A DNA stretch of 64,000 nt from Croceimicrobium sp965228705 (GCF_965228705.1 NZ_OZ245832.1:620001-684000), one strand, 5' to 3'. Positions 43,818 through 53,531 are shown, counted from the stretch's first letter. Numbers and translations are program-made. Notes: a model not told the origin generated them from the letters alone.

Positions 43818-46346
43818 ATGGCTGCAGATGAGCGTATAATTCCGATCAATATTGAGGAGGAAATGAAAACCTCCTACATCGATTATTCGATGTCAGTGAT
43901 CGTTTCCCGTGCCCTGCCGGATGTCCGAGATGGCTTGAAGCCTGTACACCGCCGGGTACTTTTTGGTATGTATGAACTCGGAGTTCTCTCCAATCGATCT
44001 TATAAAAAGTCCGCAAGAATTGTGGGTGAGGTCCTCGGTAAGTTTCACCCTCACGGTGATTCTTCGGTATATGACACAATGGTACGGATGGCCCAGCCCT
44101 GGAGCCTTCGCTACATGTTGGTAGATGGCCAAGGTAACTTTGGTTCTATCGATGGTGACCCGCCCGCGGCCATGCGTTATACCGAAGCCAAATTGCGGAA
44201 AATCTCCGAGGAGATGTTGGCCGATATCGACAAAGAAACCGTTGATACCCAACTGAACTTCGATGATACCATTTCGGAACCCACCGTATTACCTACCCGT
44301 ATTCCGGGCTTAATGGTAAATGGTGCTTCTGGTATCGCGGTAGGTATGGCTACCAATATGCCACCGCATAACCTAACCGAATCTATCAATGCTATTAATG
44401 CCTATATCGACAATCGCGAGATTACGATTGAGGAATTAATGCAGCATCATATCACCGCTCCTGACTTCCCTACCGGAGGTATTATCTACGGATATGATGG
44501 GGTAAAGGAAGCCTTTGAAACAGGTCGCGGTAGAATCGTATTACGCGGTCGTGCCGAAATCATGGAGGTGAAAGGCCGTGAGGCAATTATCGTAACCGAG
44601 ATTCCCTATATGGTGAATAAGGCGGAGATGATTAAAAAAACCGCCGATCTGGTTAATGATAAGAAGATAGAGGGTATTGCCGATATTAAGGATGAGAGCG
44701 ACCGTAAAGGGATGCGCATCGTTTATTATCTCAAGCGCGATGCTGTGCCAAATGTGGTGCTCAACATGCTCTACAAGTACACGCAATTGCAATCGAGTTT
44801 CTCGGTAAACAATATTGCTTTGGTGAGTGGCCGTCCGGTTCAATTGAACTTGAAGGACATGATTCACCACTTTGTAGATCACCGTATTGATGTGGTGATT
44901 CGCCGTACGCATTACGAATTGCGTAAGGCCGAAGAAAGAGCTCATATTCTTGAGGGTCTGATTATTGCCAGCGATAATATCGATGAGGTAATTCAAATCA
45001 TTCGCTCTTCTGCCAGCCCAGATGAGGCTCGCGATCGTTTAGAAAAGCGTTTCGAACTATCCGAAATTCAGGCTCGTGCTATCGTGGATATGCGTTTACG
45101 TCAGCTAACCGGACTGGAGCAGGATAAACTCCGCTCTGAGTACGATGAGCTGATGAAGACTATCGAATACCTTAAGCGTATCCTTAATGAAGAGGATCTG
45201 CGAATGAGCATTATTAAAGAAGAACTGGAAGAGATTCGCGAAAAGTACGGTGATGAGCGTCGTACCGATATCGATTATACCGGTGGTTCTTTAAGTATAG
45301 AAGATATGATTCCGGATGAGGAAGTAGTAATTACGATTTCGCATGCCGGTTATATTAAGCGTACTTCACTGAGTGAATACCGCAAACAAGGTCGTGGTGG
45401 TGTAGGTCAGAAAGGGGTGAACACCCGTGATCAGGACTTTATCGAGCACGTATTCGTAGCTACCAACCATAATTACTTACTCTTCTTTACGGAATGGGGT
45501 CGTTGTTATTGGTTACGGGTTTATGAAGTGCCTGAAGGCAGCAAGGCCAGTAAAGGTCGTGCTATCCAGAACCTGATCAATATCCCTCAGGATGATAAGC
45601 TCCGTGCCTTTATTAATACCAAGGACTTACGGGATGAAGAATATGTAAACTCCAATTACATAGTGATGGTTACCCAGAAAGGGGTGATCAAGAAAACCAC
45701 ATTGGAAGCCTATTCTCGTCCACGTTCCAACGGTATTAATGCCATTACCATTCGCGAAGGTGATATGCTCTTAGAAGCGAAATTAACCACCGGTAACGAT
45801 GATATCCTAATGGCAGTGCGCAGTGGTAAGGCGATTCGCTTCAATGAAAATGCCGTTCGTGCCATGGGGCGTAATGCCAGTGGAGTACGTGGGGTAAGCC
45901 TGGCCAATGATAATGATGAAGTAGTAGGTATGGTTACCATTCCTGAAGAATTACAGGAAGCGACTTCTATCTTGGTAGTATCTGAACATGGATACGGCAA
46001 GCGTAGCCAATTGGATGATTACCGTATTACTAACCGTGGCGGTAAAGGGGTGAAAACCATTACCGTAAGCGAGAAAACCGGTGATCTGGTGGCCATTAAG
46101 GCGGTAAGTGATGAAGATGATTTAATGGTGATCAATAAGAGCGGAATTATGATTCGCATCGGAGTTTCCGATCTGCGCGTTATGGGCCGTGCTACCCAGG
46201 GGGTACGATTGATTAACCTCAAGAAGAATGATACCATTGCTTCAGTAGCCAAGGTTCCGGCCGGCGACGAAGAAGAAGATGTTGAATTTGATGAAAATGC
46301 AGGTGAAGCACCGGAAACTAGCGGTGAAGCTCCGGCAGAAGATTAA
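43818..46346 (+). CDS. gyrA: DNA gyrase subunit A
   Basis: An 842-residue type IIA topoisomerase subunit that cuts and rejoins DNA during supercoiling. Active-site Tyr is in AAMRYTEAKL (about 123). The quinolone-determining region reads HPHGDSSVYDTMVRMAQ, with Ser and Asp at the positions of E. coli Ser83 and Asp87, so no classical resistance change is present. The GyrA box is visible as QGRGGVG near residue 530, and six beta-pinwheel blades follow. The C-terminus is acidic (EEEDVEFDENAGEAPE). Own promoter, own terminator. Confidence 0.96.
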   Translation: MAADERIIPINIEEEMKTSYIDYSMSVIVSRALPDVRDGLKPVHRRVLFGMYELGVLSNRSYKKSARIVGEVLGKFHPHGDSSVYDTMVRMAQPWSLRYMLVDGQGNFGSIDGDPPAAMRYTEAKLRKISEEMLADIDKETVDTQLNFDDTISEPTVLPTRIPGLMVNGASGIAVGMATNMPPHNLTESINAINAYIDNREITIEELMQHHITAPDFPTGGIIYGYDGVKEAFETGRGRIVLRGRAEIMEVKGREAIIVTEIPYMVNKAEMIKKTADLVNDKKIEGIADIKDESDRKGMRIVYYLKRDAVPNVVLNMLYKYTQLQSSFSVNNIALVSGRPVQLNLKDMIHHFVDHRIDVVIRRTHYELRKAEERAHILEGLIIASDNIDEVIQIIRSSASPDEARDRLEKRFELSEIQARAIVDMRLRQLTGLEQDKLRSEYDELMKTIEYLKRILNEEDLRMSIIKEELEEIREKYGDERRTDIDYTGGSLSIEDMIPDEEVVITISHAGYIKRTSLSEYRKQGRGGVGQKGVNTRDQDFIEHVFVATNHNYLLFFTEWGRCYWLRVYEVPEGSKASKGRAIQNLINIPQDDKLRAFINTKDLRDEEYVNSNYIVMVTQKGVIKKTTLEAYSRPRSNGINAITIREGDMLLEAKLTTGNDDILMAVRSGKAIRFNENAVRAMGRNASGVRGVSLANDNDEVVGMVTIPEELQEATSILVVSEHGYGKRSQLDDYRITNRGGKGVKTITVSEKTGDLVAIKAVSDEDDLMVINKSGIMIRIGVSDLRVMGRATQGVRLINLKKNDTIASVAKVPAGDEEEDVEFDENAGEAPETSGEAPAED

Positions 46347-46367
46347 GTTCCTATCGATAGAATAAAG

Positions 46368-46393
46368 CCTCCCTGCTTAGGGAGGTTTTTTTT
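46368..46393 (+). terminator. Intrinsic terminator after gyrA
   Basis: CCTCCCT/AGGGAGG stem, 4-nt loop, eight T, 21 nt after the stop codon. Confidence 0.9.
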
Positions 46394-46401
46394 TAGCTTT
46401 G
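46394..46401 (+). promoter_or_regulatory. Putative -7 box, TAGCTTTG
   Basis: An exact TAnnTTTG match immediately after the gyrA terminator and 19 nt before the ATG of the T9SS type B protein. The in-frame TTG at 46399 overlaps it, which favours ATG 46420. Confidence 0.45.
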
Positions 46402-46419
46402 CTTACTAACTCTGCGAGC

Positions 46420-48861
46420 ATGAACGGTAATCGATTGATTTACCTCTTTGTACTAATTCTCTTTACTGGAGGCCTCTTTGGTCAATCTTCCATATCGGGT
46501 ACGATTAACTCCTACGATAAGCTCATCACACACGGACAGGTGTCTTGTGGAGACTCGGTAGTTACCGCTGGTTTAATGAATTACAATGTGGGCGACCTGT
46601 TGATGTTTTACAATCCCGGGGATGCCAGCTTTGTAAGTACAGACAATGCCAGTTTTGGGGATAGCATTAATCTTAACCACAGCGGTAAATTCAAGTTTGC
46701 TTACGTTACCGTGGCCAATACCCCACTCATTCAAGTGGATCGTCCATTAGGGGCTGATTTTGGCAACTGGTCCATGATCATCAAAGTTCCAGAATTTGGA
46801 TTTGTAGAATCTACCGGAACCCTTACCGCACCGGCCTATAATAATGGGATTGGCGGTGTATTTGTATTGCGTGCCGAACGTTTCAAGTTTACTGCTGATA
46901 TTGATATGGATGAAAAGGGCTTTAAAGGCGGATTTTCATCTAGTAATATGGGGGTGGCTTGTGGTACCCTGGGTTATCGCTTTGCATCAGGTAATAATGG
47001 CGGTGCACCCAAGGGCGAAGGTGTAGCCCCAATTCCCAGCACAATGGCCAATGGTCGCGGTCATGTTATTAATGGCGGCGGTGGTGGTAATAATCATAAT
47101 GCCGGTGGCGGCGGTGGCGCTGGTGGCGGCCCGGGAGGAAATGGTGGTGATGAATGGAGTGGTTGCGCCGGTAATGTCGCTAATGGCGGAATAGGGGGCC
47201 AGGCCATGCTTACATCTCACAGTCGCTTTTTTATGGGCGGCGGCGGAGGCTCCGGTCATAATAATGTTTCGGGTTTAAGCTCCGAAGGCGGCAATGGCGG
47301 TGGTTTGGTAATGATTATCGCCGATACCCTGGAAGCCAATGGAGGAGAAGTTTTAGCCAATGGCGGCAATGGTAAGTCCATTATTAATCAGGGAGCTGAA
47401 GGTGCCGGTGGAGGCGGTGGAGGCGGTACTTCGGTACTTTCCTTTAAAATGGTGGTGGGGATGATTGTCTCCCGACTGGAAGGTGGAGATGGAGGTGACA
47501 TTAATGGTGGTCAAGCCGGCCCAGGTGGCGGTGGCGGTGGCGGCCATTTATGTGTTTCCGATCCGACCATAGCCAATTATAGTGCTGGCCAGGTGCAAGG
47601 TTTTCAATTTGGGGGCGACCATGGTAGTTTGAATAATGGTAGTGCTTATGGTAGTACTGATGGTACTATGGGCTCTTTTGATATTACTTTAAATATGCCT
47701 TTTCCCAGCCCCTTAGGTGGGGGTGGTACCGGAGCAGGTACTAATGTTTTGGGAAATGACACCACAATTTGTTCTGTAGACTCGATCTTACTCAGTGCCC
47801 CGGCGGGTGCCAATTCCATTTTATGGAGCACTGGCGATACGCTAGCTTCCATTTATGCTTCCAATGTGGGCTGGTACTGGTTGCAGTATACCATGGGTGG
47901 CTGTTTGTTTGTGGATAGTCTGAATATTCAGCATTTCGCAGGTGGTGGCGGATCTTTTCTAGGGCCCGATCAAACGCTTTGTCAGGGTGGAACTTTAAGC
48001 TTGTCGACTTCAATTAGTGGCAATTATTTATGGAGTACCGGCGGAACGACTAATACTATTACGGTTTCAAGTCCTGGTTGGTATTGGTTGGATATCACTA
48101 TTAATGGAGCACGTTGTCCGGTGCGGGATTCGATTTTTATCGATGAGGATGATTTTCATACCACTGCAACCGGAGTAGATACCACCATTTGCGCAGGCGA
48201 TGTTTATCAAAGGATATATCCACCGCAATGGCTGGCCTTTTGGCCGGATGGAACCAGTGGTCAGCAGTTTAATTTCAGCGCTTCAGGAAATTACCTTATT
48301 CGGGTAGAGAATGAAAATGGTTGTGAACGATTTGACACCCTGGAGATTAGCACCTTCGGATTAGATTCTGTGGTAGAGGTTTTTGAAGAAGTGGATACCA
48401 CAGCCTGCGCTACAGAGGGCTACCCGGTAGATTTAAGTTTCTTGAATGGTTCGGTCTTATGGGATGATGGACGAACCAGTAAGATTCGTACTCTCTTTCA
48501 GAATCGTCGTTATATCGTAACCTATGAGGAAGGCTGTTTATCCACCAAAGACACCCTGTATCTGGAAATTATCGATTGTGATACTTGCGGATTTGCCTTA
48601 CCGGATGCTTTCTCTCCCAATGGCGATGGTTTAAATGATGAATATCTAATTAAATCGGATTGCGAATTTGAGTACTATCAGCTCTATATCATTGATCGCT
48701 GGGGCGAGGTGGTTTTCGAATCGCAGTCGGCGCTTGATACCTGGGATGGCACCTTTAAAGGAAAGGACTGCTCGCAAGGGGTGTATATCTATGATCTGCG
48801 CTATCGATTGCCTTATAAGCAGCAGAAGCGTATCCAGGGTTCCCTTTTCTTAAGGCATTAA
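46420..48861 (+). CDS. Glycine-rich T9SS type B surface protein
   Basis: An 813-residue secreted protein. Signal peptide about 1-21. Residues about 190-370 are extremely rich in Gly and Asn (runs such as GGGGGNNHNAGGGGGAGGG), resembling glycine-rich domains that pack as polyglycine-II helices, as seen in the ALK receptor. Then several beta-sandwich repeats of PKD/Ig-like type with CxG-DSILLSAP and ...LWSTG motifs. The last 85 residues form a gliding-motility-associated type B T9SS sorting domain (ALPDAFSPNGDGLNDEYLI ... IIDRWGEVVFES). Likely a surface or matrix adhesin. ATG 46420 gives the signal peptide. Confidence 0.88.
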   Translation: MNGNRLIYLFVLILFTGGLFGQSSISGTINSYDKLITHGQVSCGDSVVTAGLMNYNVGDLLMFYNPGDASFVSTDNASFGDSINLNHSGKFKFAYVTVANTPLIQVDRPLGADFGNWSMIIKVPEFGFVESTGTLTAPAYNNGIGGVFVLRAERFKFTADIDMDEKGFKGGFSSSNMGVACGTLGYRFASGNNGGAPKGEGVAPIPSTMANGRGHVINGGGGGNNHNAGGGGGAGGGPGGNGGDEWSGCAGNVANGGIGGQAMLTSHSRFFMGGGGGSGHNNVSGLSSEGGNGGGLVMIIADTLEANGGEVLANGGNGKSIINQGAEGAGGGGGGGTSVLSFKMVVGMIVSRLEGGDGGDINGGQAGPGGGGGGGHLCVSDPTIANYSAGQVQGFQFGGDHGSLNNGSAYGSTDGTMGSFDITLNMPFPSPLGGGGTGAGTNVLGNDTTICSVDSILLSAPAGANSILWSTGDTLASIYASNVGWYWLQYTMGGCLFVDSLNIQHFAGGGGSFLGPDQTLCQGGTLSLSTSISGNYLWSTGGTTNTITVSSPGWYWLDITINGARCPVRDSIFIDEDDFHTTATGVDTTICAGDVYQRIYPPQWLAFWPDGTSGQQFNFSASGNYLIRVENENGCERFDTLEISTFGLDSVVEVFEEVDTTACATEGYPVDLSFLNGSVLWDDGRTSKIRTLFQNRRYIVTYEEGCLSTKDTLYLEIIDCDTCGFALPDAFSPNGDGLNDEYLIKSDCEFEYYQLYIIDRWGEVVFESQSALDTWDGTFKGKDCSQGVYIYDLRYRLPYKQQKRIQGSLFLRH

Positions 48862-48928
48862 GATTCTAAATAAGCTACATTAAGTAGCGGTATATGCAGC
48901 CAGGCTTCAGGAATTAAAGCCTAAATGA

Positions 48929-48936
48929 TAAATTTG
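48929..48936 (+). promoter_or_regulatory. Putative -7 box, TAAATTTG
   Basis: An exact TAnnTTTG match 29 nt before the yebC-like ATG. Confidence 0.4.
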
Positions 48937-48964
48937 CCGCCTAATACCGAATAAACAATTTACC

Positions 48965-49675
48965 ATGGGCAGAGCCTTTGAATATCGCAGAGCAGCAAAA
49001 GAAAAGAGATGGGGTAAAATGTCGCGACTCTTTCCGCGCTTAGCCAAAGCCATTACGATGGCCGCTAAAGAGGGTGGGGAAGATCCGGATACCAACTCTG
49101 CTTTGCGTACCGCTATTGCGAATGCCAAGGCGCAAAACATGCCCAAGGACAATATCGATCGCGCCATCAAACGCGCTAGCGGTAACGATGCGGCCACCTA
49201 TGTAGAAGTAAATTACGAAGGAAAAGGTCCGCATGGGGTTTTGGTTTTTGTAGAATGTGCTACCGACAATACCACCCGTACCGTTGCCAATGTGAAGTCG
49301 TATTTCAATAAAACCGGCGGTCAGATTGTTCCTACCGGATCTCTGGAATTCATGTTCGATCGCAAAGCGGTATTTGAAATCGCCAAGCCTGAGGATTTTG
49401 ATGCGGAGGAATGGGAATTGGAATTAATCGACGCAGGATTGGAAGACATCGAAGTGCATGATGAATCCGTATATATCTATGGCGATTATACCGACTTCGG
49501 AACCCTCTCTTCTGCTTTGGAAGAAAGAGGTGTAGAGGTGAAGAATGCCAGCCTTAAGCGTTATCCTACCACCGATGTTGAATTCGACGAAGAACAAACT
49601 GCCGAAATCGAAAAGCTATTAGATAAGCTGGACGATGATGATGATGTGCAGGCGGTGTTTACGAATATGGCTTAG
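48965..49675 (+). CDS. YebC/PmpR family regulatory protein
   Basis: A 236-residue member of the YebC family (TACO1 in mitochondria): GRAFEYRRAAKEKRWGKMSR start, then TNSALRTAIANAKAQNMPKDNIDRAI and YEGKGPHGVLVFVECATDN. Family members bind DNA as regulators in some bacteria, and recently have been linked to translation of proline stretches. Length is normal. An acidic insertion near the C-terminus (LDDDDDVQAV) is common in Bacteroidota. Single gene with promoter box; repeats follow. Confidence 0.9.
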   Translation: MGRAFEYRRAAKEKRWGKMSRLFPRLAKAITMAAKEGGEDPDTNSALRTAIANAKAQNMPKDNIDRAIKRASGNDAATYVEVNYEGKGPHGVLVFVECATDNTTRTVANVKSYFNKTGGQIVPTGSLEFMFDRKAVFEIAKPEDFDAEEWELELIDAGLEDIEVHDESVYIYGDYTDFGTLSSALEERGVEVKNASLKRYPTTDVEFDEEQTAEIEKLLDKLDDDDDVQAVFTNMA

Positions 49676-50257
49676 GGGAGACTTTAGATTTTAGACGATA
49701 GATATTAGAAGGATTTTTCACAAGGAATAGCGTTGGTGCTTTCAAGGAGATAGAGTTCAATCGTCTGAACTTATCTAATTTCTTTTTGCTTCAACACAGA
49801 GACAGAGAGGTTTGGAGTTCTCAGAGGTTCTTTTTGCTGTAAAGTAGTTTGAGGAGACGATAGTATTTAGAGGGATCTTTCACAAGGAATAATGTGGGGT
49901 GTTTTTAACCGCGAAGAAGCGAAGAGCGCTAAGTTCCGCAAAGCTTCTGTGTAACTCCCTGCCTGCCGGTAGGAGGGTAGCGTAGCGGGCGGTGAGAAAG
50001 TAGTTGGTAGTTAGTCTTTGGTATTTGGTTGAGACGATAGATATTAGACGATAGTATTTAGAGGGATCTTTCACAAGGAATAGTGTGGGGTATTTTTAAC
50101 CGCAAAGTCGCAAAGGGCGCTAAGTTTCGCAAAGTTTCTCCCTGCCTGCCGGTAGGCGGGTAGCGTAGCGGGCGGTGAAGCAATTCGCAATTGCCTCTGT
50201 GTACCTCTGCGTCCTTTGTGTCTCTAGCGAAGCGGGCGGTGAAGTAAAAACAAAAAA
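49676..50257. repeat. Second modular repeat block without genes
   Basis: 582 nt of non-coding DNA. A unit of about 140 nt occurs twice, at about 49856-49994 and 50047-50180: GACGATAGTATTTAGAGGG, TTTCACAAGGAATA, AACCGC(G/A)AAG runs, then CCTGCCTGCCGGTAG and GTAGCGTAGCGGGCGGTGA. A partial third copy begins at 49677. The modules AGCGAAGCGGGCGGTGA, TAGTTGGTAG and GAGACGATAG occur in the same order as in the block at 30775-31828, and CTCTGTGTTGAAGC is present here in inverse orientation (about 49787-49800). The block ends at the stop codon of the next gene. Confidence 0.8.
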
Positions 50258-50791
50258 TCACCCTACCCCCCGATGATCAAAGCTTAAAACCCTTTTTAAC
50301 TTCCACTCTCCATTTTCCAGGATCCAGAGGTGGGTGAAGCGAGCGGTGCTGCTTTTATGGGCCGAGCGGTTTTTCTTCTGTTGGAAAAAGCTATGCCTAC
50401 CTCTTTGAATAATACCGTAGAGTTCCTGACCATTGTTCCGATACAGCGGAAAAATCTCGGTCGATTTGCGATCCAGTTCTCGCCAGGTTCTAAAGCCAAT
50501 ACCCCGTAGATTTTGAATGGACTGCACAAAGTCCGCTTTGGAATCGGTGATGCCATGCTCATCATGGTAAAACTCAAAGTCATGGGCTAGAAGTGCCGCC
50601 ACTTGCTGGGTATCGATATGATTGAAGCCCACCTTAAAAAGCAAGCTGTCCCTTTCGAGGATTATAGAGCTGAGGCTGTCCATCTGGAATTCTGAAATAC
50701 GAGATTCCCAGACAGAAATGGATGATGGCTTATCAGAGTTGCAGGCGGCTAATAGGCAAACAAAGCCAAGACTTAAGTAAAGTAATTTCAT
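50258..50791 (-). CDS. NTF2-like/DUF4440 lipoprotein
   Basis: A 177-residue protein with a lipobox (LLAAC, Cys about 17). The mature part looks like an NTF2/SnoaL-like cone fold: LLAHDFEFYHDEHGITDSKADFVQSI and a C-terminal TARFTHLWILENGEWKLKRVLSF. DUF4440-type proteins bind small ligands; some are enzymes. The function is unknown. The stop codon is at the edge of the repeat block. Confidence 0.75.
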   Translation of the reverse strand: MKLLYLSLGFVCLLAACNSDKPSSISVWESRISEFQMDSLSSIILERDSLLFKVGFNHIDTQQVAALLAHDFEFYHDEHGITDSKADFVQSIQNLRGIGFRTWRELDRKSTEIFPLYRNNGQELYGIIQRGRHSFFQQKKNRSAHKSSTARFTHLWILENGEWKLKRVLSFDHRGVG

Positions 50792-50842
50792 GAGGAGTGT
50801 AGAGTAGCTGCAAAATGGTAAAATTGCTTGAGATAGGAGGGT

Positions 50843-51466
50843 TTATTTTAAAGAAGAAGCAATGAAGGGTTTAGATGAGTTGCCTTCTTTAATTTCATCC
50901 AGGTCAGAATTGGAAATCTTATAACGCTGGGATTCCATATTGTCACCAAGAACTGAGATATGAATCACTCGGTTTGTAGGCCACTTATCTAAATTTAAAC
51001 CCAAGCGGATTTCGATATGGGAGTGAGCTCCTTTAGAATCTAAATACTCAAATTGCTTGAAGCTGAGAATCTTGGTTTTGGCCTGTTCGTGAAATTCAGC
51101 GCTGGAAGTAGTATATCCGCCACCAAAATACAGGTCTAAGTCATTAGGGATATTCATAAGAATAACCATGTTTTTAATAAGCTGATTCGACTGGTTGGAG
51201 AGTTTAAAGACCACCAGTCTTTTATCGTTATCGACTCGATCTCTATTAGGAGACCAAATGGCTAGCTCGGTTTTGATCTTGGGTATGCGGGTGTCGGCCA
51301 GCATAATAGCCACAAAAGAGGCAAAGGCAGCCGTAAATCCTAATGATAGATTTATAAGTCCGCTAATGTCTTTAGGATAGTATTGATGAAATACAATCGC
51401 ACAGGCAATACCACCAACAAATAGGATGGAACAAGAAAGAATCCAATAGCTTTTAAAGCGTTTCAT
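50843..51466 (-). CDS. Hypothetical membrane protein
   Basis: A 207-residue protein with two hydrophobic helices near the N-terminus (about 7-27 and 37-55) and a soluble C-terminal beta-rich domain (about 75-190; KLSNQSNQLIKNMVILMN, HSHIEIRLGL), perhaps an Ig-like or adhesion-type fold facing the periplasm. ATG 51466 is chosen; a TTG at 51511 would add 15 residues. No family recognised. Confidence 0.6.
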   Translation of the reverse strand: MKRFKSYWILSCSILFVGGIACAIVFHQYYPKDISGLINLSLGFTAAFASFVAIMLADTRIPKIKTELAIWSPNRDRVDNDKRLVVFKLSNQSNQLIKNMVILMNIPNDLDLYFGGGYTTSSAEFHEQAKTKILSFKQFEYLDSKGAHSHIEIRLGLNLDKWPTNRVIHISVLGDNMESQRYKISNSDLDEIKEGNSSKPFIASSLK

Positions 51467-51573
51467 AAGGCGAAATGGATTTTGAAACTCTCTCCTTAGC
51501 TTGATGTCCAAGGGGATTGTAAACCAGTTTCAGCAAATTAGCACTTTGAGTTCAATTGCTAATCTTTAAGTTT

Positions 51574-51649
51574 CATCTCACATCTCACATCTCACATCTC
51601 ACATCTCACATCTCACATCTCACTTCTCACTTCTCACTTCTCACTTCTA
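51574..51649. repeat. TCTCACA heptamer tandem repeat
   Basis: About ten tandem copies of a 7-bp unit (ATCTCAC, later TTCTCAC variants) lie upstream of the CPBP protease gene. Shorter runs of the same unit occur at 54172-54199 and 56034-56066. Confidence 0.85.
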
Positions 51650-51674
51650 ATTTAGTACACCCGACCTATTTTAG

Positions 51675-51682
51675 TATATTTG
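51675..51682 (+). promoter_or_regulatory. Putative -7 box, TATATTTG
   Basis: An exact TAnnTTTG match just after the heptamer repeat and 55 nt before the CPBP gene ATG. Confidence 0.4.
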
Positions 51683-51736
51683 ACCTAAATCGAGCTTGGG
51701 CTAAAAGTGCTTTACTTGAAAAAAGGATTATTTGAA

Positions 51737-52546
51737 ATGACCCCTAAGAAGCAATCCTTAGCCCTTCTAAAATCCATCGCTTTTATTGCATCTTATTTAA
51801 TCTTTGGAGCGATCCTGGCACAACTAAAACCTTTCTTTCCACAGCATTATGAGCGTTATGCTCAGGGGCTGGTAGGTACCACTGGGGTAATGCTTACAGT
51901 AGGCTTCTTCCTCAAATTGGAGAAGAAGAGCCTCAAGGATTATGGCCTGAATTGGGAGAAAAGCACCTTTTCCAAATTCATAATCGGACTACTATTAGGG
52001 ATTGTACTGGCAGGGGGGATGCTATTTTCCCAAATTTCCTTTAGTGATTTAGAGCTTGTTTTAAATGATGAAGTTTCGCTTTTTCCATTTTTACTTTGGT
52101 CCCTGGCCTTTGTACCTCTGGCTTTTATGGAAGAGGTGGCCTTTCGATCCTATCCACTTCTAAAACTCAATCAGGCCTTTGGCTTTAAAATCACCCAGAT
52201 CATCTTGGCGATCTTATTCGCCATTTACCATATGTTGATGATGTGGTCACCGGAAGTTTCTTTACTGGGGCCAGGAATATGGGCTTTGGCTTATGCATTA
52301 GCCGCAGTGCGGTCGGGGGGAATCGCTTTGCCAACCGGATTGCATTTCGGACTTAATTTTGTGCAATCTGTTATTGGCGGGCAAAAAGGAATAGATCCGA
52401 TTTGGACCCTGGATTATCCTGCAAATGTTTCAGATTCTGCCATTGAGGCCAATAATCAATTCGGGATCGGTCTTCATATTCTGCTTTTAATTTGCTGCAT
52501 TATCGCAACAGAAGTTTATGTGCGGAAGCAGAAGGCATTGAAATAG
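51737..52546 (+). CDS. CPBP family intramembrane metalloprotease
   Basis: A 269-residue membrane protein with about seven hydrophobic segments. The CPBP (Abi/Rce1-like) motifs are present: EEVAFRSYP (motif 1, EExxxR) at about residue 136, FAIYHMLM (motif 2 His) about 158, and LHFGLNF (motif 3) about 205. Family members cleave membrane peptides or modify bacteriocin immunity; substrate unknown. ATG 51737 was chosen; a GTG at 51707 is possible. The last segment is a C-terminal TM helix. Confidence 0.85.
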   Translation: MTPKKQSLALLKSIAFIASYLIFGAILAQLKPFFPQHYERYAQGLVGTTGVMLTVGFFLKLEKKSLKDYGLNWEKSTFSKFIIGLLLGIVLAGGMLFSQISFSDLELVLNDEVSLFPFLLWSLAFVPLAFMEEVAFRSYPLLKLNQAFGFKITQIILAILFAIYHMLMMWSPEVSLLGPGIWALAYALAAVRSGGIALPTGLHFGLNFVQSVIGGQKGIDPIWTLDYPANVSDSAIEANNQFGIGLHILLLICCIIATEVYVRKQKALK

Positions 52547-52641
52547 AAAAGATCCTTGTCTCAAATCCCAGTTACCAGAATTAAAGCAATCCATTAATTC
52601 ATCCTATTTTTCAGTTCTGTTGCCAATGAATTGGAATTAAC

Positions 52642-53457
52642 ATGAATTACAAAACCTATAAAGCCCATCAGGATTTAGAGTCCATTGTAAAGTTTTATTG
52701 GACCTTGGAAGTGCCCTTTGATCCCAATAATCAAAAGCAAAAAATTGTGCCTGATGGCTGCATCGAAATGACTTTCAATTTTGGAGATCCGATTAAAAGA
52801 TTCATTTCCGGGAAGGACTTTGTTTTTCAGGCTAAAGCCATGCTGATGGGGCAAAGAACCCAAACATTTGAAATTTTACCGGCTGGGCATGTAGATACTT
52901 TTGCCATTTGTTTCTATCCCATTGGATTTGCCAACTTCGTGGACTTGTCGCTGGATAAATGGCTAGATCAAGAAGTGCCCCTTTCAGAGGTATTTGAAGC
53001 TGACGAGGCCTATGATCTGGAGCAACAAATTATGCAGGCGGACAGTACTCAAGAGAGGATTGGCCATATTGAAGGCTTTCTACTGCGGAAACTTAAGGAG
53101 CATGATACTATCAGTCATATAGTAAGATCTACCGTAGATAGCCTGCTTCAATCGAAGGGAAGGGCGCCTATTCATACACTCGTGAAGGAGGAGGGAGGCC
53201 AAAGAAGGCAATTGGAAAGGCATTTTAAAAAGCAAATTGGCATTAGCCCCAAACAATTGGGGAAGGCCATTCGACTACAGACCACCTTACATTTACTACT
53301 CAATAAGAAAAAGGAAACCCTCACTGATATCGCCTATGAAAGCGAGTATTTCGATCAGAATCATTTCATTAAGGATTTTAAGAACCTGATGGGCCTCAGT
53401 CCGAAGGAATTCTTAAACAGCGAACAGATGGCCTTAAGTTCTCTCTTCTATAAATAA
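52642..53457 (+). CDS. AraC family transcriptional regulator
   Basis: A 271-residue regulator. The N-terminal domain (about 1-150; IVKFYWTLEVP, IVPDGCIEMTFNFGD) is of the DUF6597 type, and the C-terminal part carries two AraC helix-turn-helices (about 185-265; RRQLERHFKKQIGISPKQL and LTDIAYESEYFDQNHFIKDFKNLMG). Ligand unknown. It lies directly upstream of a VOC-fold lipoprotein gene on the same strand, 75 nt away, a common pairing. Confidence 0.9.
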   Translation: MNYKTYKAHQDLESIVKFYWTLEVPFDPNNQKQKIVPDGCIEMTFNFGDPIKRFISGKDFVFQAKAMLMGQRTQTFEILPAGHVDTFAICFYPIGFANFVDLSLDKWLDQEVPLSEVFEADEAYDLEQQIMQADSTQERIGHIEGFLLRKLKEHDTISHIVRSTVDSLLQSKGRAPIHTLVKEEGGQRRQLERHFKKQIGISPKQLGKAIRLQTTLHLLLNKKKETLTDIAYESEYFDQNHFIKDFKNLMGLSPKEFLNSEQMALSSLFYK

Positions 53458-53531
53458 AAACCCTGTCGCATTTCTACTATTTTGAATTGTCAGCTCCTGA
53501 TAGCTTTGTCTTAAATCTAAAAAAGGCTGGC

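Noticed and set aside
43893..44252. Minus-strand 119-codon frame opposite gyrA
   Set aside because: A shadow of gyrA, which has clear family motifs on the plus strand.
46987..47547. Antisense frames in the glycine-rich region
   Set aside because: They are by-products of the GGN-rich codon pattern of the T9SS type B gene.
49880..50261. Two short minus-strand frames
   Set aside because: They lie wholly in the repeat block and are translated repeats.
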